Origin: Roseomonas sp.
Lineage (GTDB): Bacteria; Pseudomonadota; Alphaproteobacteria; Acetobacterales; Acetobacteraceae
Reading direction: 5' to 3'
Assembly (NCBI GenBank): GCA_020249925.1
Contig: JADCER010000001.1
Span: 1-64,000 of the forward strand
DNA: 64,000 nucleotides
The stretch's first letter is position 1. Each line of letters opens with the position of its first letter. Below are positions 58,459 through 64,000 of the stretch, one piece after another. The notes beneath the pieces are model-generated. The model was not told the origin of the DNA. It did not search any database and saw nothing but the letters and a program-made list of their open reading frames with translations. Made by a program: the position numbers and the translations under genes.

Positions 58459-59201
58459 AGCTGATTGCCTGCGCGCTGTTGTGGCTTGGCTGGCTGATGG
58501 CGCCAGCCTTGGCGTCCGGGCCGCCCATCACGGCCGAGCTTTCCACTGACCGGGTTGAGATCAGCACCGGCTTCACCGGCGCTTCCGTGCTGGTTTTTGG
58601 CGCGACACAGAACCCTTTGGGCGGCGATCCGCCCGAGGATTTGATCGTGGTCGCCACCGGCCCAACCCAGGGCGTGGTGGTGCGGCGCAAGATCAATGTG
58701 CTCGGCATTTGGCTGAATGGCCCATCAACGCGCTTTCCGGATGTGCCTGGCTTCTACGCCTTGGCCGCCACGCGCCGGGTTTGGGAAATCCTGCCCGAGG
58801 ATGAGCGGCGACAATATCGCCTGGGCTTCGACAATCTTCGCCTGCGCAGTGAAGGCAATCGCAGCCCGGCCTTTCGCGCCGCGCTGCTCGAATTGAAGCA
58901 GGCGGATGCGCGCTGGCAGGAATATGCCGCCCCGGTTTCCCGCGCCGGGGAGAGGCTTTTCAGCGCGCGCATCGCCTTTCCCGCGACCGTGCAGACCGGC
59001 GATTATCAGATTGAGGTGTTGCTCGCGCGTGAAAACCGGGTGATCGCGCGGCAGGAATTGTCCTTGCGTGTGGAACGTGTCGGCACGGCGGCTGATATCG
59101 CTTCCCTCGCGCGTGGGCAGCCGCTGCTTTATGGCGTGCTATGTATTGTCTTGGCGGTGCTGGCCGGCTGGCTTGGCAGCGTGCTGTTCAGGAGAAATTG
59201 A
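58455..59201 (+). CDS. TIGR02186 family membrane-anchored protein
   Basis: A 248-residue protein with a signal peptide (LIACALLWLGWLMAPALASG), a beta-rich periplasmic domain (PPITAELSTDRVEISTGFTG and later GVVVRRKINVLGIWLN) and one C-terminal membrane helix (LLYGVLCIVLAVLAGWLGSV). TIGR02186 proteins have no proven function but sit next to TauE/SafE exporters. It may be a periplasmic partner of that exporter. It overlaps both neighbours. Confidence 0.85.
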   Translation: MKLIACALLWLGWLMAPALASGPPITAELSTDRVEISTGFTGASVLVFGATQNPLGGDPPEDLIVVATGPTQGVVVRRKINVLGIWLNGPSTRFPDVPGFYALAATRRVWEILPEDERRQYRLGFDNLRLRSEGNRSPAFRAALLELKQADARWQEYAAPVSRAGERLFSARIAFPATVQTGDYQIEVLLARENRVIARQELSLRVERVGTAADIASLARGQPLLYGVLCIVLAVLAGWLGSVLFRRN

Positions 59202-59707
59202 TGCCCGATACTGAAGAAGCCGCCGCTGCCGCAACCAAGGCCAAACGCGATCGCGTTTTTCTGGTGGTGGTGGATGACAGCGCCGAACAGGCGGTGGCGC
59301 TGCGCTATGCCTGCTTGCGCGCCCGCAAGGGTGGTGGGCGTGTGGCTTTGCTGCGTGTGCTGGAACCGGTGGAGCTGGTGGAATGGGCCGGCGTTGGCGT
59401 GATGATGCAGGAAGAGCGCCGTGCGGAGGCTGAGCGCCTGCTGGCTGGCCTTGCTTCTCATGTCAGTGAAATTACCGGCGGCATGCCCATGCTGATTATC
59501 CGCGAAGGCGAAGCGCGTGAGGAATTGCTTTCCTTGATTGAAGAAGACCCGCGCATTTCCATCCTGGTGCTGGCCATGGCGACCGGCAGCGGCGGGCCGG
59601 GGCCGTTGATTTCGGCACTGACAGGCCGTCATGCCTCGCGCCTTAAAATCCCAATGGCGCTGGTGCCGGGCGGCATGACGGAACAGGAATTGGACCGGGT
59701 GACGTAA
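59201..59707 (+). CDS. Universal stress protein (UspA-like)
   Basis: A 168-residue UspA-fold protein. Recognised by DRVFLVVVDDSAEQAVALRYA and the final ALTGRHASRLKIPMALVPGG; the ATP-binding GxxGx9GS/T pattern is replaced by ATGSGGPGPLISALTGR. The ATG overlaps the TIGR02186 stop (TGATG), so the three genes form one coupled unit. Confidence 0.88.
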   Translation: MPDTEEAAAAATKAKRDRVFLVVVDDSAEQAVALRYACLRARKGGGRVALLRVLEPVELVEWAGVGVMMQEERRAEAERLLAGLASHVSEITGGMPMLIIREGEAREELLSLIEEDPRISILVLAMATGSGGPGPLISALTGRHASRLKIPMALVPGGMTEQELDRVT

Positions 59708-59726
59708 CGCGGATTTTTACGCTATT

Positions 59727-59771
59727 GGCGAAATTCAACTTGCCTTACTTTTCGCCATCAGCGAAACTATA
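59727..59771 (+). promoter_or_regulatory. Candidate toxin-antitoxin promoter/operator
   Basis: Half-sites GGCGAAA (59727-59733), TTTCGCC (59750-59756) and GCGAAA (59761-59766) make overlapping inverted repeats; the last two form TTTCGC-CATCA-GCGAAA. A TTGCCT (59740-59745) and an ACTATA (59766-59771) could be the -35 and -10, though spacing is long. The antitoxin's HTH domain is the likely binder. Confidence 0.45.
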
Positions 59772-59774
59772 GCC

Positions 59775-60032
59775 ATGGTGCTTTTGCTCTCCCCCGCTGC
59801 GGTGAAGGACCTGATTGGCATGCCTAAACGGGAGAGGGCCCAACTGAAGGCAAGGCTCGACAAGATCGCCGCTGCGCCAACCGAACTCCACGCGAGTGTC
59901 ACCGCGCTGCAAGGGGAACCGCGGGGGCGCTTCAGGCTTCGCCAGGGCGATTATCGCGCTGTGTTTCGTCTTGATGGCCAGGATGTGGTTGTGGACCGCA
60001 TCGGCCATCGCCGGGAGGTTTATGAGCGATGA
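59775..60032 (+). CDS. RelE/ParE-family toxin
   Basis: An 85-residue RelE-fold protein: [40 protein letters not shown] and VVVDRIGHRREVYER, the standard strand order and basic C-terminus of RelE/HigB-type mRNA interferases. It comes before the antitoxin and overlaps it by ATGA, which is the less common order. Confidence 0.85.
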   Translation: MVLLLSPAAVKDLIGMPKRERAQLKARLDKIAAAPTELHASVTALQGEPRGRFRLRQGDYRAVFRLDGQDVVVDRIGHRREVYER

Positions 60033-60412
60033 AGCATTTCAAACCTGTGGCCCAAACGGCAGAAACAGTGACGCTAACGCGTCGCGATTATGAGGCGCTG
60101 GTCGCCGCCGCCGAGGATCGCATTGATCATCAGGCGATCAATGAACAGGAAGCGCGAGAAGCCGCCCTTGGCAAAGCCGCGGCGCGTGCTGATTACTTGC
60201 CCGGCGCGCTCGTGGATCGGCTGCTTGCAGGTGAAAACGCTATTCGAATCTGGCGCGAGCATCGCGGCCATACGCTAAGCGCCTTGGCGGCCATGGCGGG
60301 CGTTTCCGTGAGCTACCTTTCCGAGATTGAGTTGGGCCGCAAGCCCGGCAGCGCCGCAGCCAGGCGCGCAATTGCCGGCGCCTTGCGCGTAACGATGGAG
60401 GATCTTGCCTGA
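60029..60412 (+). CDS. XRE-type antitoxin
   Basis: A 127-residue protein. The N-terminal half (about 1-70) probably wraps the toxin (VTLTRRDYEALVAAAEDRI). The C-terminal HTH (about 75-127) reads WREHRGHTLSALAAMAGVSV and SYLSEIELGRKPGS. It should neutralise the RelE-like protein and repress the operon through the half-sites upstream. Confidence 0.85.
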   Translation: MKHFKPVAQTAETVTLTRRDYEALVAAAEDRIDHQAINEQEAREAALGKAAARADYLPGALVDRLLAGENAIRIWREHRGHTLSALAAMAGVSVSYLSEIELGRKPGSAAARRAIAGALRVTMEDLA

Positions 60413-60440
60413 CGCGCCTGGGCACCAACGGTGCCTATGA

Positions 60441-61334
60441 TCAAGGCCCCGGTATTTCCGCCGCCAGCACCTGCCCCGATTGGCTTTCCGTAATCAGCAG
60501 CGTCACGCCATCGGGCGCGAAGCAGCAATTGGTCGGCATGCGCCCGAAAGGCCGGCAATCCAGCGCAAACAGCGGCACACCATGCGCATCCACGCCCCAG
60601 ACCATGCCATGGCCGGGATTGGCGATGAACAGCCGATCATGCACATCAACCGCCATGCCATCTGGCCCGGATGTCCCGGCCGGTGTGCGGAAAAACAGAT
60701 TGGCCTTGCCGACAATGGCATCGGGGCGGAGCGCGAAGCGCCAGACCTCACAGGAACGGGTCATCGCCACATAGCAATGCGTGCCCGCCTTGTTCAGCGC
60801 AATGCCATTTGGGCTTGGGCCATTCGCAATCAGCCGATCAAGCCGCCCATCGGCGCCCAGCCGATAGACCCGCCCGCGCGGGTCCTGCAGCCCGGTTTGG
60901 CCTTGATCGGTGAAGAAAATCGCGCATTGCGGGCCAAGGGTCACATCATTGAGGCCGAGGAAGCCCTCACTGCCTACGGTTTCCAGCAGGGGTGCGATGG
61001 AACCGCGCGCGGGGTCCAAAGTCAGCAGGCCATGGCGGTAATCGGCGATCAGCAGCGCATCATCTGCGCCAAGTGCCAGGCCATTCGGCCAGCCCTCATA
61101 TTCCGCCAGCACGTCCCAACCATCACCCGGCCCCACCAGCAGGATGCGACCATTGGGGATATCGGTTACCAGAAAGCGCCCGGCGCGATCGAAGCAGGGG
61201 CCTTCCAGGAAACTGTCAATCGGCGCGCCGGCGCGATTGGCATCGGCCCAGGCGGTACGGCGCAGATTCCGCAAGCGATCCGGCAGGCGGGCAAAGGGGC
61301 GGAGCGGAAGCTCCTTGGGGGCGGGAAACCACAT
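60441..61334 (-). CDS. SMP-30/gluconolactonase family protein
   Basis: A 297-residue six-bladed beta-propeller hydrolase. Matching segments are IDSFLEGPCFDRAGRFLVTD (metal Glu), GWPNGLALGADDALLIADY, the GPSPNGIALNKAGTHCYVAM blade with its metal Asn, and TSGPDGMAVDVHDRLFIAN with the metal Asp. It probably opens a sugar or other lactone with a divalent metal. It appears cytosolic and is transcribed alone. Confidence 0.88.
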   Translation of the reverse strand: MWFPAPKELPLRPFARLPDRLRNLRRTAWADANRAGAPIDSFLEGPCFDRAGRFLVTDIPNGRILLVGPGDGWDVLAEYEGWPNGLALGADDALLIADYRHGLLTLDPARGSIAPLLETVGSEGFLGLNDVTLGPQCAIFFTDQGQTGLQDPRGRVYRLGADGRLDRLIANGPSPNGIALNKAGTHCYVAMTRSCEVWRFALRPDAIVGKANLFFRTPAGTSGPDGMAVDVHDRLFIANPGHGMVWGVDAHGVPLFALDCRPFGRMPTNCCFAPDGVTLLITESQSGQVLAAEIPGP

Positions 61335-61366
61335 CGGCTGAGCCTACGGGTTTCCCCCACGCCTGA

Positions 61367-61993
61367 TCAAATCCGGGTCTGCCCGGCATCCTGATGCGGG
61401 TTCTGGTGGATATGCTTCAGCCGCCAGCCAAGGCTGATCATGATGGCGCCCATGATGATCGCCTCCAGCGCCACCATCCAGATCACCGCGAGCAAGCCCG
61501 GCCCCGGGCGCAGCAGCATCCAGGCGCCGATCACGATATTCACCGCCCCAAGCAAGCCCAGCAGCACGGAGGAAAGCCGGAAGGCCAGCATCAGCCGCGC
61601 CCCGCCCGAAAGCAGGAACCAGGCGGCGGTCACAATCAGCAGGCCAATGGCCGAAACCCCCGGCGCGAACAGGATCACCGCCGCAGCCACCAGGGAGATG
61701 ATGCCATCAATCCAAAGCCAGGTCCGGCTGCGTTCCCCGGTTGGGTGGCCGCCCTTCACCGCCTGATAGATGGACCCCATGCCATCAAACAGCATCCAGG
61801 CACCGAGAAAGGCCAGGATGAACACCAGACCAAGCCCAGGAAACAGGAAGACCAATAGCCCGAAAATGATCGCCGCCACACCACGGAGCATGAAAACCCA
61901 CCAGCTTCCGGCCGTCTGGCGCACCAGCTGCATGCCAAGACGCCCGGTCAGGAGCATGGATTCGGGCGGCGGCGGCGTTGAATTGCCTGACAT
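61367..61993 (-). CDS. HdeD/DUF308-family membrane protein
   Basis: A 208-residue protein with six hydrophobic helices in three pairs and the family pattern GVAAIIFGLLVFLFPGLGLV, and later LLSGGARLMLAFRLSS. HdeD in E. coli supports acid resistance; most homologues are unstudied. It is divergent from the molybdenum hydroxylase gene. Confidence 0.85.
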   Translation of the reverse strand: MSGNSTPPPPESMLLTGRLGMQLVRQTAGSWWVFMLRGVAAIIFGLLVFLFPGLGLVFILAFLGAWMLFDGMGSIYQAVKGGHPTGERSRTWLWIDGIISLVAAAVILFAPGVSAIGLLIVTAAWFLLSGGARLMLAFRLSSVLLGLLGAVNIVIGAWMLLRPGPGLLAVIWMVALEAIIMGAIMISLGWRLKHIHQNPHQDAGQTRI

Positions 61994-62300
61994 GGAGTTG
62001 GGTCCTTCCTCGAAGAATGTTGATCTGGCGCGATCATGCCAGGCACCGCGGCCCGGATCGCAAGCGCGATCAGGCCGAATTCAGCAACCGGGCATGCCGA
62101 CAAGCAATAGTTCGAAAAGGCTAGCCCCCCGGCGCCGGTTCGTCGATGCCAGCCCGTTCCAACTCTTGGCTGAGCGGCCCGCGCCGGCCGCTGACCCCAC
62201 CTTCCGGTGACAATTCCTGCCCGGCGCGGCCTTTCCCCCTTTCCATCCCACCCCTACCTGTTGGATGATAGCTGCAACGCAAAACCAGGAGTGCTCCGCC
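61994..62300. other. Divergent intergenic region
   Basis: 307 bp between the HdeD-like and CoxL-like genes. It carries both outward promoters, and CCAGGAG serves the CoxL-like ATG at 62301. No small gene or RNA is recognised. Confidence 0.5.
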
Positions 62301-64000
62301 ATGGCAAAATTCGGCCTCAGCCAATCCATTCGTCGTGTGGAAGACCCAAGGCTCTTGAAAGGCGATGGGCAATATACCGCCGATATCAGCCTGCCCGGAG
62401 AGGCGCATGGCGTGGTGCTGCGCAGCCCCCATGCCCATGCCGCGATCAAGGGCATCTCCACGAGCGCGGCCAAAGCCATGCCCGGCGTGCTGGGTGTTTA
62501 TACCGCAGCCGATCTGGCCGCCGAGGGGCTTGGCCCGCTGCCTTGCCTGATCCCTCTCAAGAACAGTGATGGCTCGCCGCTGTCATCCACGCCGCGCCCG
62601 GTGCTGGCGGAAGGCGTGGTGCGCCATGTGGGGGACCCGGTCGCTTTCGTGGTGGCGGAAAGCGCCAAGGCCGCGCGCGATGCCGCTGAGGCGATTGAGG
62701 TGGATTATGAGATCCTGCCCTCCGCCACCGATCTGGCGAGCGCGACCAAGCCAGGCCAGCCGCAAATCTGGCCGAGTGCGCCGAACAATACCTGCTTCGA
62801 TTGGCATGTCGGCGACAAGGACAAGACCGATGCGCTGTTTGCCAAGGCCGCGCATGTCACGCGCCTGACGGTGGTGAATAACCGCGTGGTGGTGGCCAGC
62901 ATGGAAGCCCGCGCGGCGGTCGCGGATTATGATGCCGGCAGCAACAAATGGACACTGCACACCAACACCCAGGGCTCTTGGCTGGTGCGGAAGCTTCTCG
63001 CCGGCAGCGTCTTCAACCTGCCGGAAGATCATTTCCGCGTCGTCACCCCCGATGTTGGCGGTGGCTTTGGCATGAAGCTGTTCTTGTATGCCGAACATGT
63101 GCTGACCTGCTTCGCTGCGCGCAAGCTGAAGCGCCCGGTGAAATGGACGTCCGAGCGGACGGAAGCCTTCCAGTCAGATACGCATGGCCGCGACAATATC
63201 ACCGCCGGTGAATTGGCCCTTGATAAGGATGGCAAGTTCCTTGCGCTGCGCACGAAGAATTGGGCGAATATGGGCGCCTATCTGAATACCTTCGCGCCCT
63301 TCATCCCGACCGGTGCGGGCACCAAGGTGCTGGCGAGCGTTTATGATTTCGGCGCCATCTACGCCAATGTTGTTGGCGTCATCACCAATACCGTGCCGGT
63401 GGATGCCTATCGCGGCGCCGGCCGGCCGGAAAGCAATTATCTGGTGGAACGCCTGATTGATACGGCGGCGCAGGAAATGGGCCTTGATCGTGTTGCGATC
63501 CGCAAGCGCAACATGGTGCCGTCATCCGCCATGCCCTACGTCTCGGCCATGGGGCAGCGCTATGATTCCGGTGAGTTTGCAAAACTCATGGACACCGCAC
63601 TTGAACGGTTGAATTGGTCCGGCTTCGCGGCGCGGCGCGCTGACGCCCAGCGGCGTGGCAAAAGGCGCGGCATTGGCTTTGCCTATTACTTGGAAGCGAC
63701 GGGCGGCGATGCCACAGAAAACGCTGCGGTGCGTTTTGCCGATGATGGATATGTTGATGTCTATGTTGGCACGCAAAGCACCGGGCAGGGGCATGAAACC
63801 GCCTATGCCATGCTGACCAGCCACGAACTCGGCATTCCGATTGAGAAAATCCGCGTGCGCCAGGGCGATTCCGAAAGCCTGCCCTCAGGCGGTGGCACCG
63901 GCGGTGCGCGCAGCCTTTATTCCGAAGGTCAGGCCATTCTGGTGACCGCGGCCTCGGTTGTTGACAAGGGCAAGAAGGCCGCTTCCGAGCATCTGGAAGC
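62301..64000 (+). CDS. CoxL-type molybdenum hydroxylase large subunit (partial, cut by window end)
   Basis: 566 residues are visible; the family length is about 760-800, so the C-terminus is missing. The N-terminal Ald_Xan_dh domain has SQSIRRVEDPRLLKGDGQYT and VRHVGDPVAFVVAESAKAAR. The molybdopterin domain has TPDVGGGFGMKLFLYAEHVL and VDAYRGAGRPESNYLVERL. AYRGAGR is the form II (CoxL-like) loop, not the AYRCSFR of true CO dehydrogenase, so a different purine, aldehyde or aromatic substrate is likely. GTQSTGQGHETAYAML is also typical. The medium and small subunit genes are not upstream and may follow the window. Confidence 0.92.
   Translation, partial: MAKFGLSQSIRRVEDPRLLKGDGQYTADISLPGEAHGVVLRSPHAHAAIKGISTSAAKAMPGVLGVYTAADLAAEGLGPLPCLIPLKNSDGSPLSSTPRPVLAEGVVRHVGDPVAFVVAESAKAARDAAEAIEVDYEILPSATDLASATKPGQPQIWPSAPNNTCFDWHVGDKDKTDALFAKAAHVTRLTVVNNRVVVASMEARAAVADYDAGSNKWTLHTNTQGSWLVRKLLAGSVFNLPEDHFRVVTPDVGGGFGMKLFLYAEHVLTCFAARKLKRPVKWTSERTEAFQSDTHGRDNITAGELALDKDGKFLALRTKNWANMGAYLNTFAPFIPTGAGTKVLASVYDFGAIYANVVGVITNTVPVDAYRGAGRPESNYLVERLIDTAAQEMGLDRVAIRKRNMVPSSAMPYVSAMGQRYDSGEFAKLMDTALERLNWSGFAARRADAQRRGKRRGIGFAYYLEATGGDATENAAVRFADDGYVDVYVGTQSTGQGHETAYAMLTSHELGIPIEKIRVRQGDSESLPSGGGTGGARSLYSEGQAILVTAASVVDKGKKAASEHLE

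Overview
The window looks like a chromosomal segment of an alphaproteobacterium, most likely Rhodospirillales/Acetobacteraceae (Roseomonas-like). Evidence: GC-rich third codon positions, the gene order ffh-rpsP-rimM-trmD-rplS followed by leuC-leuD-leuB, a Bug-type (TctC) binding protein, a Tat-exported peptide-binding protein, and the TauE/SafE + TIGR02186 + Usp set. The genus assignment is an inference from memory.

Layout. 1-923 is a scrap region: a 59-bp tandem array with nested palindromes, abutting decayed IS3- and IS5-type transposase fragments. 924-8105 holds a YidE/AspT-type transporter, rsmI and lpoA in the divergent order known from enterobacteria, a PhoR-like kinase whose 3' end is duplicated 915 bp downstream around a small lipoprotein gene, and a TctC-like binding protein. 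8136-15635 is an ABC-dependent capsule export cluster (glycosyltransferase, KpsS-like, lipoprotein, KpsM, KpsT, KpsE, KpsD). 15710-21378 holds a split chromate transporter, an FrhB/BciB-like iron-sulfur flavoprotein, guaB, rlmE and ppx. After tRNA-Gln, 21635-26106 is a minus-strand three-gene unit: cytoplasmic subtilase, ComEC-like metallo-beta-lactamase-fold protein and patatin phospholipase. This resembles a defence or signalling module.

26354-35249 is mostly housekeeping: CBS-BON protein, lipoprotein patatin, ffh, rpsP-rimM-trmD-rplS and leuCDB. tRNA-Arg(ACG) at 35315-35391 is followed 11.6 kb later by a direct repeat of its 3' end (46999-47012), so the DNA between looks like a tRNA-integrated island. 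The island encodes a FadL-type outer-membrane channel, a 1288-residue soluble-adenylyl-cyclase-like protein with two complementary degenerate cyclase domains, a FAD oxidoreductase and an acetoacetate-decarboxylase-family enzyme in one coupled operon. A second, paralogous FAD oxidoreductase converges on it.

47074-52736 is a complete Dpp/Opp peptide ABC operon on the minus strand. 53345-64000 holds an XRE regulator with a small membrane protein behind an operator-like palindrome, an oxaloacetate-decarboxylase-like / hydroxy-acid oxidase / MFS operon, the TSUP-TIGR02186-Usp operon, a RelE-type toxin-antitoxin pair, an SMP-30 lactonase, an HdeD-like membrane protein and a CoxL-type molybdenum hydroxylase subunit cut by the window end.

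The strongest leads for something undescribed are the subtilase-MBL-patatin unit, the cyclase/FadL/FAD/ADC island, and the dispersed palindromic repeat family with base-pair covariation.
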